From: Saposhnikovia divaricata
Taxonomy: Eukaryota; Streptophyta; Magnoliopsida; Apiales; Apiaceae
Assembly: GCA_036435485.1 (NCBI GenBank)
Contig: CM071598.1
Coordinates: 43,538,501-43,602,500, forward strand
DNA: 64,000 nt
Direction of reading: 5' to 3'
The notes under the pieces were generated by a model. The model ran no database searches, was not told the origin of the DNA, and saw nothing but the letters and a program-made list of their open reading frames with translations. Positions 11,501-22,619 of the stretch are shown here, in pieces. Numbering within the stretch: the first letter of the stretch is position 1; every line of letters starts with the position of its first letter. A program made the position numbers and the translations under genes.

Positions 11501-14500
11501 GTTGTGCGCACTGGATTATATAATTGAAATTCACTATTATTTAATTTGTTGGTGTATGTTATATTGAGATAATTTTGATGTTTGTTCCAGAACTGTGCTC
11601 TCTTTGCCACCAATTATAAATGGTGCACATTCAGCCATTACGTTAAAGACCAAGAACGTGTTCATTGAATGCACAGCCACTGATTTAACAAAGGCCAAAA
11701 TCGTTCTGAACACCATGGTAGGAACATAACGGGTTATACTATATGTTAGTTGTGCATAACCTTCACAAGCTTCTAGATAACTCTTGTATGTTTTTATTTT
11801 TAATTTTGTAGGTGACCATGTTTTCTGTGTACTGTGATAAAAAGTTTGAGGCTGAACCAGTTGAAGTAATTTATCCTGATGAAACATCACATATTTATCC
11901 CGATCTTACATCATACAATTTGGAAGTGCCGCTATCATACATTACCCGCGTACTGGGAGTCTCATTGGAAGCCAGCAAGGTGTTTTATTCTATCTGTTCA
12001 ATATTTTAACATGCTAAATACTTTATTAAGTTTTTTTTCTGTTAATTGAATGTTTGCTGTTCGAGTCAAACATACTAGCTATTTCTGACTTGGCTGAAAT
12101 TTGATGACATCTGCAAAACAGAAAATATAGAGCTACCACTGGAATTGCATTTCAGAGCTTGAATTGGTTTTTGCCTTTCCTGATGTACTAGATATTTCCA
12201 AAGCTGTTGAAATTGTATGTTATGATTGGATAAGAGCTGAATTCAGAATTTTGGTTGAAGGGAATAGCAAAGTTGCCAAGGCTGCGATAATTTAAGCAGA
12301 ATTTAGGAAGTTGATTCAGAGGAAGAAGAGAGTTTGTATCTAATTATCTAAAGAATGATATGAGAGAGATTTGTTACAAACGTCAATCGATTATTGAGAC
12401 GTGGGGTCAGATTGGAAGAACATTTTAAAGAAGCTAGAATTACACTTGTGGAAGTATTAATAGTGGTTGTTTAAGTTAACAGCTAAAATTTACAGATTCA
12501 TTTCAGTCACTTTAAAAACTAATAACTTCCTTTCAGATGTTTTTGGCCATCGATTTTTTTTGTAGAAGAAGATCGTGTCTGGCACAGTGCCGTTACATTG
12601 TTTTGAGAAAGAGTCCTATCTATTAATTACTCAAAATAATTTATTGATTTCTATTATTAGTGATTGCTGGACAGTTTAGTTTTAGAAATTTACTATTTTT
12701 TATTGTTATTTTAGAAAGATCAAGTGTTCGATAAATATTCTTAATGAAGAATGACCTATATGCAGGGGTCCTAATCTTATTGGCCCTTCAAAAATATCTT
12801 AAAGTTAATATTAACTGTCACCATTTTACAAAATATTTAAATGCCTCCACAGAGGCTTGAACCCTTGACCTTTGGGGATTAAGATCAAAAGATCTCCGCT
12901 AGGCTAAGCACTGCAGATATAATTATTTATCTTTTTTAATCCATTTTCTTGATAAAAAAATGTATAATACAAGGGGGGTGGGTTGAGGCACTAGTTGAAC
13001 ATAATACATAATCTTCGAGCCTATTTTTCTACCGGGGTATCCACTTTTGAAAAATTATCCTGTAGGCTGGCCCCTTCTGTTATTTTGTTATTTTTGATTT
13101 TTGTTGTTTGATCTTGTTCTTATCTTGTTTCAGTAGCCAGATTAAGAAGGCTTTGAAACTCATTATATTATCTTTATTTCAGGTTGCTGGTTTGTTGAAT
13201 AAAATGCAGTTACAGGCTGAGTCACATGCCTTGCCAAATGGAGATCACACTTTCAATGTATCAGTTCCGCCAACGAGAAGTGATGTGCTTCATCCCTGTG
13301 ATGTTGCAGAGGTATTAGGCTGATTAACATGATAACTATATATATATATATATATATATATGAATACGCACACACACACACACATATATGTATGTATGTA
13401 TGTTATGTATGCAAAGAAGTAGTAATGGGGCTCATAGTCACGATGTACTAAATACTGATAGCTCATAACTGGTTGATCTCTTTCTCAAGGATGTTGCCAT
13501 TGCTTATGGTTTCAATGAAATTCCCAGACGGAAGCTTCCATCTTTGAAGCCTTTGCCTCTCAATCAGTTTAGTGACCTTATTAGAACGGAGGTAATTTTC
13601 AAGCATACATTGGATTGATTAGTAACTTATGCATATGTTTCGAAGTACGAAGAATTGAAGTGGAATGGAGGTTCTTGGAATGTTCTCTGTAGATAAGTTT
13701 TTGTTAACTTGCTTTATTTGTTTCCAAGTTAGATGGATAGTTTTTTACGTTGTTCAAAAACTGAAAGTACTAGCTTATGCTTTTTTGTTGTGATAGAAGT
13801 ATGGGTAAACAATTCACATTTTGTTTTCCATTCTTGTTAGTCTTCTGGATGTCGGAATTTTGACAAGTGTTCATTGATTCATTTAGCTGACATTTTAGTG
13901 AAGATTTACTATTGAAAAATATATGCTACTTCTGCATTTAAAGATATATGCCATGTTGTCATGGTTGGTAGTGTTGGTTGACTTTTGCTTTCTTTTGTTC
14001 TTTTAGATTGCGATGAGTGGTTATACAGAGGTATTGACATTTATATTGTGCTCTTACAAAGAGAATTTTGCAATGCTAAACCGTAAAGATGACAAATCAA
14101 CGGCAGTGGAAATTGGAAATCCTCGCTCTTCTGATTTTGAGGTGGGTTGCATGAGGAAATTGTAAAAATGATAGTATGTGGTTGTCATATTGTTAGCAAA
14201 TAGCAACTATGTACTTTATTATGCTTATGAATCAGTTATCCATTCTTTAAACCCTGTTGCGACGGTTGAATATGCATAATTACCTACTCAACATAAAATA
14301 TTTTTACCTATTGATAACCAGCGACAACCATAGAAGTCTGTGATATACCTGATTGATTTCTTTTGTGACATAGGTGGGTGATTTATAATATGATAACACT
14401 GCATTTTCCCATTTGCGTGTTGTACATATAGATAAATGTTTCTCTTTTGTTCCAATAACTATTTTGTTCCTTAAAAATGTATCTGATAGGAGACTGTAGA

Positions 14501-17462
14501 GAGCACTTGATCTTGGGCAGTCGATGTGTACCCCTGTGTTCTTCATTTCTTTCAGATCACGCCACCACTACAAGTTTAACTTATTTTTGGGATCTTTTAG
14601 TCTCTGATTTCCTTTAGGAGCTCATGCATATTCACTCCAAGACTTTGTCTGTATTTGACATTGTTAAGCTTCATAGTTTGTTACATGAACAATGGTAGCA
14701 CCAATATCACAACTCCAATTTACACTTCAGTTTGGATTTTGTAGTTCATAATTCATGTTGTTTGTGAAGGAGACCAAAGAGAAGTCGTTTTTATTCAGGA
14801 TCTCTAGTAGTGAAAATTTTGATTTCAAGTAATTATGTAGCTCAGCTTTTAATTAATTATTATTAAGTATTTATGGTTTTAAATGTATTTGCTGTAGGCT
14901 GTCCGAACTACTTTGATGCCTGGCTTACTGAAAATTGTTGGACAGAACAAAGACCATCCTAAGCCTATAAAGGTGTGTTTACTCTTCATAGAATATTGTC
15001 CCCTTCTCAATGGTTAAGTTGGTAATTGTCTTTGATCTAAATTATAGATATTCGAAGTGGGCGATATAGCAGTTCTGGATGAATCAAAGGATGTTGGTGC
15101 CACAAATCGTCGTCAACTAGCAGCCCTGTATTGTGGTGCCACCTCAGGATTTGAGGTAGAAATTCACTGGCTACTGTATAATTTGCTAGGTGAATATTTA
15201 GATTGGGGAAATATGGCCATTCTTCTTCTCAAGTAAATTGGTTTTAGCAGTCTCTTGTTAATTAAAAGTGACATTTTTCACATCTTTTTCAGTTGATGAT
15301 ACTTTATATTCGATAATATGTTAACCACACTCAAATATTGTTGGGATTCAACATAAACTCAAAAGGCCCACAGGCAGCTACATGCCTACATCTCTTATTA
15401 TCTTCTGCAACTTTTAAGGTGGCTGTCTTTTAATTATATTTACTGCGCAACACAAAGTCTAATTTAATTGTGCCCTCAGCCCAAGAAAAGTGCCCAAGTG
15501 AAAAGACATGATAATATTACGTTAGCCTATAGTGCAAATCCCATTATATTTTAAAAGAACTGCGTATTATTGATCCCTTTGATTGTTTTTATAGTGTTTT
15601 TTTGCAGCTATGTGTATATATTAATTTATTTGTTAATATTTTAAACTTCAATAATATAAATATTAAAATTTTATGTTACTGACATGCAAAAAAAAAATAA
15701 AAATTTAAACATCTTTTAGTATCTTTAGAGCTTGTAATATAAAATTTAAATTTTCAATACGTAATTGATGAAATTTGAGCCCCACATATACTGAAGTAGG
15801 CTTAGAATTAATAGTATAAATATTAAATTTTAATGTCAAGTTGGTGAGATTTGAACCTCAAACCTTATCTTTCGAGATAACTAATACTGTAAATATCAAA
15901 TTATTTTTATGTTTTTAATGGGATTTGAACCCTTGACCTTCGGTCACGAATTACGTGCTACCGACCTACTACGTATTATGCCCATGTTCGATTATGATAT
16001 TATATAGAATAGATGATTAGATTGTTAGATAATGTATTATTTCCCTCAATACACCCTCAAGGGTAGCTCAATGCTCATCTGGACTTCTCTGGAAGTTGCC
16101 AATACATTGCATACACATACAATGCAATGATTACCCTTGACCTTTGGTCACGAATTATTTGCTACCGACCTACTACGGATTATGCCCATGTTCGATTATG
16201 ATATTATATAGTATAGATGCTTAGATGCTTAGATTATTAGATAATGTATTATTTCCTTCAATGTACCCTCAAGGGTAGCTCAATGCTCATCTGGCCTTCT
16301 CTGTATCTGCCGTGAATCAATTTCCGTCCTCCCATGAGCAGATATAGAAGATGAAACTGAAACACATGATTACTTAAGTGTATGTGTATGCAATGTATTG
16401 GCAACTTCCAGTCTTAAGTTAGACACGACCCACATACAGTATGTTACATTTCAGTACACGAAAGTTTAATTCAATTAACTCTGTATATCGGGAGACAATG
16501 TTTTGTTGAGGTTTATATTACATCTTTGCTTTTATGCGCAACTACATATATACTTTCCTCACACACACACACACACACACACAGACTGTAAGCTGATTTT
16601 TTTTTTTTCCATTGTTACCTAACTTCTTGATCTGTTGTGTTATGCTAATCAGCTAATTCATGGCCTACTGGATAGAATTATGGAAGTAACTGGAACTCCA
16701 TTCGTTGATCCTAAAAAGGATACAACAGGCTATTATATAAAATGCTCATCTGTAAGCTGCATTCACATATTTATCTATCGTTTTAATCCTGAATGAAAGT
16801 TAAAAAATAGTTTACTTATCATCTTATGACTACTTGATATATGCAAAGGAACCTGAATTTCTATCCGGTAGACAAGCCAGTATCATCTACAAAGGGAAGC
16901 ATATTGGAACTTTCGGCATCGTACACCCAGAGGTACTTAAAAGTTGTTTCAAATGTAGGACTGTATATGGTTGCTGATCTAATAAATAAGGTGTAGATTA
17001 TATTATTTACATGCAAGGGTGTGATAGTTGTTTTGGTTCTGTTTTGCTGGACTATATACACCAGTAATGAACATTTTACCTCTTGAGTATTAAAGAATAT
17101 AAGATAACAGGAATATAAATATGTACTTTTAGGCAAATTTCATGTTGTGTGATCTATATTCTATAAAATAGTTTTACTATAATTATTAGGTATGTCTATT
17201 CATATAGAGAAAAAAGCTTTACTATACATAGCTTTTAAATGTTGGAGAGGGTTTTTTGGCATGCTTTTAGATGATACTTTCTAGCCCCTTTGTCCAGTTA
17301 TTTAAAGTCTAATTCCGTGCAAAGTTTGTATTTGTACAAGTCTTATTGCAAGGACAAAATATTGTTCGACTGATTTTTTAAACTGTTTTTCAGGTCCTAC
17401 GCAATTTTGATATTCCTGATCCATGCTCCTTCCTAGAAATTTGTATAGAGCACTTCTTGTAG
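8584..17462 (+). CDS. Phenylalanine--tRNA ligase beta subunit, cytosolic (19 exons)
   Basis: Joins with L-phenylalanyl-tRNA synthetase alpha subunit (alpha2-beta2) to charge tRNA-Phe in the cytosol. Exons: 8584-8641, 8724-8779, 8921-9021, 9119-9251, 9346-9461, 9998-10064, 10242-10283, 10978-11019, 11196-11272, 11591-11717, 11812-11979, 13183-13311, 13490-13591, 14007-14141, 14898-14972, 15048-15155, 16653-16751, 16849-16932, 17394-17462. All introns are GT-AG and the phase is kept throughout, giving 595 aa, about the length of plant homologues. It starts MPTVSVGRDRLFEALG. The B3/4 region spans roughly residues 95-275; the B5 domain about 285-390 includes PPTRSDVLHPCDVAEDVAIA; the C-terminal synthetase-like fold contains GATNRRQLAALYCG near 495-510. 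Catalysis resides in the alpha subunit; beta binds tRNA and edits. No breaks are seen. Exon limits were set by hand from homology and splice signals. Confidence 0.95.
12843..12912 (-). repeat. tRNA-derived (SINE-like) sequence in intron 11
   Basis: On the minus strand TAGCCTAGCGG resembles a pol III A box and GGTTCAAGCCT a B box, at tRNA-like spacing. There is no intact cloverleaf, so this is a SINE head or decayed tRNA-derived repeat, not a tRNA gene. Confidence 0.5.
13338..13403. repeat. Compound (TA)n/(CA)n/(TGTA)n microsatellite in intron 12
   Basis: TA units, then CA units, then TATG/TGTA units in direct succession, 27 bases after the exon 12 donor site. Confidence 0.9.
15836..16411. 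repeat. Nested repeats in intron 16
   Basis: About 155 bases at 15930-16083 recur at 16133-16305 in direct orientation (phrases CTACCGACCTACTACG, CCCTCAAGGGTAGCTCAATG). On the minus strand both contain tRNA-like sequence; the first has a good B box, GGTTCAAATCC, at 15931-15921. A 30-bp inverted repeat (GGAAGTTGCCAATACATTGC... at about 16091) pairs with 16379-16411. The 1.5-kb length of this intron is largely explained by these insertions. Confidence 0.7.
16561..16583. repeat. (CA)n microsatellite in intron 16
   Basis: About 11 CA units, 70 bases before the exon 17 acceptor. Confidence 0.9.
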
Positions 17463-18377
17463 AGAACGGGTTCTACATACTGTTTATGCTCTCCTAACAT
17501 TTAAGTTTTAAGCATTTATACGCACTGGGTAAAGTTTGCCTCTGTGAGCACATAGACTAATCGACCATAGCCATCATTGGTGTAAAATAGATTTGTTTTC
17601 CGTTAAATTTTTTGTAATATTAAATTGTTACATTGTATACAATTAGTTGGATGCCAGTTTATGTTTAACTACCTTCCATATTTTTAAATCAATAACAAAA
17701 CTAAAGCCTTTTACACCGAATCTTCATTAACTATAGTACCTTTCAGAACTCTGAAAGTTAAGAACAAGACGACAATTCTTACCAGTGTATAGTCAAAACA
17801 GCGGTACCCCTACACAACTGATGATATCGACCTAATCCTAAATAAGAATGGCAACACTAATGTGATCTTTGTAAATCTTATATGAATTGAGCGTCTAATG
17901 AGCAATTAGCTTCAATGATTATCATCTGTTACACTTCAATTTTGGTATGTGTTGACTTAATTTTGATCTTTTAAAACATTTCAGGATTTTTTATATAAAC
18001 ATTGTAGTATTTTGTTATTTTGTTTAAGCAGGTCAAAAAATTCGTAGTGCCTGTTACATGATTATTTAAAACATTCATTCATTTTTCAGAGTTTCCTTGA
18101 ATAAATTTCTTGTTCTAATTAATTAGAAAATGTATATTTTATTTCGTAATATATTTATAATTATATAAAAACTAAAATAATTTATTTATTTCCAAAACTA
18201 AAAGATTATTAGTACTTACAGAAGATGACAAAATGACTAGGATAAAGGATAGTTTCCCAAAAACGAGGGAGTTTCAAAATTTGAATTATGGAATTGGAAA
18301 GTGCTTCATTTTAACGGCCCTGTTATTCCCTAGTTTGGGGGGTTTTCCAAAAACAAAACCAAATCTTTTATGGGGTC
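17463..18377. other. 3' flank of the PheRS beta gene, no gene seen
   Basis: 3' UTR and AT-rich intergenic sequence. No exact polyadenylation site can be placed and no coding potential or clear repeat is visible until the foldback element at about 18378. Confidence 0.5.
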
Positions 18378-18790
18378 CGGTCTGGTGCAAACGTATGCAC
18401 CAGACTGGTTATGGAATATACGGTTCCAGAACCGTTGGATCGTTGATCCAACGGCTCTGATTTAAAAAAAAAAAATTCACCGGAACGATCCAACGGCTCT
18501 GATTTAAAAAAAAAAAATTCACCGTACCGCAACAAGTTTCCGCGGTACGGAGAAATTACAAAAATATCCCTACTGTTCACCGTACCGCAGAAACTTTCTG
18601 CGGTACGGTGAACAGTAGATTTTTGATGTGAAAACAGGGGGCATTTTGGTAATTGCCCCGTACCGCGGAAACTTGTTGCGGTACGATGAATTTTTTTTTT
18701 TTAAATCAGAGCCGTTGGATCAACGATCCAACGGTTCTGGAACTGTATGTTCCATAACCAGTCTGGTGCATACGTTTGCACCAGACCGTT
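18378..18790. mobile_element. Foldback element built of nested palindromes (element B)
   Basis: Left and right arms (about 18380-18575 and 18625-18790) are reverse complements with few mismatches, so the region would fold into one long hairpin. Inside the arms are smaller palindromes: GTCTGGTGCAAACGTATGCA..., CCGTTGGATCGTTGATCCAA..., and at the tip CCGTACCGCAGAAA / TTTCTGCGGTACGG with 18-base arms. The left arm contains an extra duplicated 39-bp unit (ATCCAACGGCTCTGATTT plus an A run). No target duplication was identified. Confidence 0.8.
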
Positions 18791-19552
18791 TGCCATCTTT
18801 TATATACAAAACACATCATTTACAGACACTCATTGCGCGATTCCAGTGACACTCCTTTCTGGTAATATCTCTCTTCTTACTTTGTGAAAATCAAAATATG
18901 TCTTCTGGGTGTTTAGTTACTTGGGTAATCTTGCAGTTATTTGTTTCTTGCTTCATGTTATAAATATACAGTACTTATGTCTCCCATAGTTGTGAAAGTT
19001 GCGCCTGTCTATCACTTTATCGCGAAGAGATGAGCATTTGATTCGCTTGAAGTATGCCTTCGTCTCGTGCTATGTTTTTTACACACACGCTCTGTGTTAT
19101 CTGTAATTGTTACACAGTTTTTGTGTTCTTTAAGTGATGTTAATATTTATTATTTTGTCATCATACATATTGATTTTGTCTACTGCTTTCTTTTCAACTA
19201 GATTGGCTTTGCGTTAATAACCTAGGAGCTCTTGCGCTTCATTCTGTTTTTTGCTTTTCACATACCCTTGATTGTCCCTGTACTGTGTAGGCATTTTCTA
19301 GCACTAGTTTTCGGCAGGATTGTGTTTTGAGATTTGCTCATTAGGCATTTCACAGTTATTCGTTTTTGGTCGAGCAATGGATAAATTGTATGTGGACAAT
19401 TAAGGTTGTCATGGATTGTGGCAGGGCTATATATTAAGTAAACAATAAGATGAGAACTTGTAGATAATTCTGCAACTAATATACCTTTTTCTTCGCTCTT
19501 ATAGTGCACTAGTGCTTTTAAGTAAAATTCTTGACAAAGTTGGCCAGAGGCA
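18791..19552 (+). promoter_or_regulatory. Upstream region of the J-domain gene
   Basis: No other gene is visible here. A pyrimidine-rich stretch and CTGGTAATATC near 18860 could be the end of a 5' UTR exon, with the coding exon entered after an acceptor near 19504, but this is inference. The foldback element ends only about 760 bases before the ATG. Confidence 0.35.
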
Positions 19553-20518
19553 ATGGAGTGCAATAGAGATGAAGCTGAAAGGGCTAAAGAAATCGCGGAG
19601 AAGAAGTTTTTGGCAAAAGATGTTGCGGGGGCCAAAAAATTTGCAATCAAGGCGCAGAGTCTGTTTCCCCATATTGATGGAATTTCCCAATTGTTGGCAA
19701 CAATTGATGTGTTTATTTATGCAGATAACAAAATTAATGGGGAAGTAGATTGGTATGGGGTACTTGGTGTAAACCCACTGGATACTGAAGATGTTATAAG
19801 GAAAAAGTACAGGAAGTTGGTTCTCATGCTCCATCCTGATAAAAACAAAGCAAATGGAGCTAACGGGGCATTTCTCCTTATAACAGAAGCTTGGAAGTTG
19901 TTATCTGATAAAACCAAAAGGTCAGCTTACGACAGAATCACAAGTCTTCACAGATCCCAAAATAACGTTCAACCTCAATGTTATGGTTCAGCGAAACCAG
20001 CAGAAGAGAAGAATGGTTTTCCCAATTCTACCGAAGGTTCAGATATAAAAGTTCCAAAGGATAACAGTAGTTCTGTTCGTGCAGATTTTCATAAAAAGAA
20101 AACAGATTCTAATGATTCTCCTAAACCACCACCTTCTAGAAATGAACAAAGTGCAGTCCCCCCTTCATCTCACAAACAAAAACCAGCTAATGCTTCTGTC
20201 CCTCCACCTCATGAATATAAACCTGACACAGTTCCTCCCTCGTCTTATAAACATGATCGACGTACTGCTCCACCTTTCTCATACTACAAAGAGAAATCAT
20301 CCACTTTTTCTCAATCTCCTAAGCATAAACCAAGTAAAAAGCCTGGCTCATATCATAAAAAGAAAAATCCACCTCAAAAGCCACAACAAACTGCAAGTTT
20401 TTTGTCTGCATGCCATGAATGCAAGAATCAATATTACTGTCCGATAATATATATCAATCAAGATTTGCTCTGCCGTGGTTGCTTTAACGAAGTCTTCCAT
20501 GGAAGAAAACCGTGTTGA
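19553..20518 (+). CDS. J-domain (DnaJ/Hsp40) protein with C-terminal zinc ribbon
   Basis: Single coding exon, 321 aa. The N-terminal helices (residues 7-60, GAKKFAIKAQSLFPHIDGIS) and the following DWYGVLGV start of the J domain match the plant J proteins whose longer members carry a DUF3444 domain. The J domain runs about 65-128 with the HPD motif at 94-96, needed to stimulate Hsp70 ATPase. Residues 145-280 are a low-complexity Pro/Ser/Lys region with repeated PPPS/HKxKP phrases. At the C-terminus C287-C290 and C307-C310 form a four-cysteine ribbon. DUF3444 is absent and the stop follows the ribbon closely, so this is a short family member, not obviously truncated. It is likely a nuclear or cytosolic co-chaperone; its client is unknown. 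Confidence 0.9.
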   Translation: MECNRDEAERAKEIAEKKFLAKDVAGAKKFAIKAQSLFPHIDGISQLLATIDVFIYADNKINGEVDWYGVLGVNPLDTEDVIRKKYRKLVLMLHPDKNKANGANGAFLLITEAWKLLSDKTKRSAYDRITSLHRSQNNVQPQCYGSAKPAEEKNGFPNSTEGSDIKVPKDNSSSVRADFHKKKTDSNDSPKPPPSRNEQSAVPPSSHKQKPANASVPPPHEYKPDTVPPSSYKHDRRTAPPFSYYKEKSSTFSQSPKHKPSKKPGSYHKKKNPPQKPQQTASFLSACHECKNQYYCPIIYINQDLLCRGCFNEVFHGRKPC

Positions 20519-21126
20519 AGCTTTCCCGTTCATAAACTTAAGGTCGGGAAATCCTCAAATGCAATAGCCGCCCTCTAATTTCTTCTAGTTAATGTTTTTA
20601 TGATTAACAGTATACTTTTGGCGTGGAAAAACTTGGAGAACTGGGTTTTCTGTTTCTTTAATGTTCTTTATGAAGTGCCTGTTCAGTGTTAGCTCTTACA
20701 TTGGAAAGTTGTGTCGTGAAACTGTGTTAGTACTGTTTATCGATCCATTTATTGCAAGATAACACATGCTTGTCAATTATTTTGGAAGGCTACATATTGA
20801 TAAACAGAAATGAAAACAATTTTCCTCCATTCCCTAGATTATGATTATGAAATGTTATTTCCATGTTTGAGATATTATTGTAGTTCGACTTCCAAGTCCC
20901 CACGATTACGTGTTAAAGTATGCATAATTCTGAAGTCAGTGCAGAGGATGACATACATCTGTGATGAGCATAAAGTGGATGATCATGATGTAAAATTTGA
21001 TATCGATTTGGATGATGGTGACAAGTCCATGTAGAATTTGATAACGAGTTGAATGGAGATGAACCTGATCTTTCGTACTGTGATAATTCTTGCAGGTTCA
21101 CAAAAAATTAAGAACCCTCTGTAATT
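20519..21126. other. 3' flank of the J-domain gene
   Basis: AT-rich sequence without recognisable gene. An acidic 74-codon frame at 20810-21034 has no homologue that I recognise and no splice-supported continuation. Confidence 0.4.
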
Positions 21127-21688
21127 TAATTATAACTTAAACCTTAAAGTATGACTCTTTGTACACATAAAATCCTAAAGAAAAATGTTGTACACGTCGA
21201 ACCCTTAATTATCAACACTTGTACATACAAAACCTTAACACTACCTAAGGATGTCAAATGTAAGTTCATCACAAGAGACATACACTGTGAGTTGGCCCCC
21301 AACATATTCTGTAACAGGTACCAGTTTAACTTTCCACCATGAAATATGTTTACACTAATCATTTCATCACCTACATTGAAAATATGACAAGTAATACACC
21401 GAAGAAATCAGTATATTAGGCTATTACAGACCTACCCATAACTCAAATAAACATATGATATGCACAATCAAACATGTATGGACCATAAGAAAACAAGTAC
21501 AATACACAAGACTCTTTAATCAATGGTTAAGCTTAAAAGTAATTACAAGATATGTGAGAGTACCTGGAGGAGTAGTGTTAAGGTTTTGTATGTACAAATG
21601 TTGATAATTAAGGGTTCGATGTGTACGACATTTTTCTTTAGGGTTTTATGTGTCCAGAGAGTCATTCTTTAAGGTTTAAGTTATAAAT
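21127..21688. mobile_element. Long-TIR MITE
   Basis: About 115 bp at 21127-21242 (AACTTAAACCTTAAAGTATG ...) is repeated inverted at 21570-21685, including TGTTGTACACGTCGA / TCGATGTGTACGACA and CTTAACACTACC / AGTAGTGTTAAG. The 330-bp interior has no coding potential. TIRs over 100 bp are typical of Mutator-like MITEs, but I could not identify a convincing 9-bp target duplication. Confidence 0.8.
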
Positions 21689-22619
21689 AAGCCTTTAAGA
21701 AATAAGTATTTTTTAATATTATAATCTTATTTTTCTCGTTGTTTTCAAGTCGGGAGCGTTGAGGGAAATAATCTCCCTACTAGTAGCAGAAGTTAGGTCT
21801 GTGACATACTATCATTGTCTGCATTTTAAGTTTTTTTCTCAGCAAAATTCATCATACCAGATTACCAGTCCATCCTTAAACTAAATGAAGTAGTAAACTT
21901 GCTTGAGTCATCTAATACCAAACAGCTGGTCTAACTTTTTCAAAATAGTGCATTTCACATTATTATTGACATCAATGTTATGCTTTCTTTGAAGCTTACC
22001 TGCTCAAGTAAGCTGCACATTTCTTTTCATTTACGGGCAAGAATATTGTGCGAAGTTCTAGCATGTACTAGCCTGATATCATTCATAGTACCATTACATA
22101 TAAATCTATGTCAGTTTGTTTTTGTAATATAGATGATTTCATTAATTAGTTAATGCAAACATTTTATATTCAAATAATAGATAGGTGTTTCTTTTCTCCA
22201 TCTGTTTTACTTCAGAAAGATTGACAGATGATTTCTAAGGAAGAAGGACCTAATGATGGATATATTCATTCACTTCAAATCTTAGCGAAAGATACGTTGA
22301 TCGTACATCAAAGTAGATAGATTCTTGTTTCTGTTGTTATATGGCTAGGGAGGGATGTTGGGCAGCTTGAGTAATGGCCTTCTACCTCAAATTCGATGTG
22401 TAAGATGTACTTTACTGGCTTTAAGCTAGCTTTGAAGCAGAACATTTGTTTTTCTTATCAGAATTACCCTTCCCAATTCAATTTGGCACGTATTTTTGCA
22501 AGGATTTATGCTAGCTTTGAAACAGAATGTTTGTTATTATCATTGACCAATTCTAATGTGATAAGAAAAATCAGGGCATAAGTACTTGGTTATACTGAAC
22601 AAAAAATACACGCCCGACT
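21689..22619. other. Intergenic, no feature seen
   Basis: AT-rich spacer between the MITE and the 3' end of the STR-type gene. AGCTTTGAAGCAGAA and AGCTTTGAAACAGAATG (22428, 22513) form a weak local repeat; nothing else was recognised. Confidence 0.4.

Noticed and set aside
12843..15965. tRNA genes in introns 11 and 16 (A- and B-box-like sequence)
   Set aside because: No cloverleaf with paired stems can be drawn; they fit decayed SINE heads.
18233..18849. Open frames with identical FFFFKSEPLD-type peptides on both strands
   Set aside because: The identity arises because the arms of the foldback element are inverted repeats.
20810..21034. Acidic 74-codon frame after the J-domain gene as an extra exon
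   Set aside because: The J-domain frame ends cleanly at 20518 and no donor/acceptor pair links the two.
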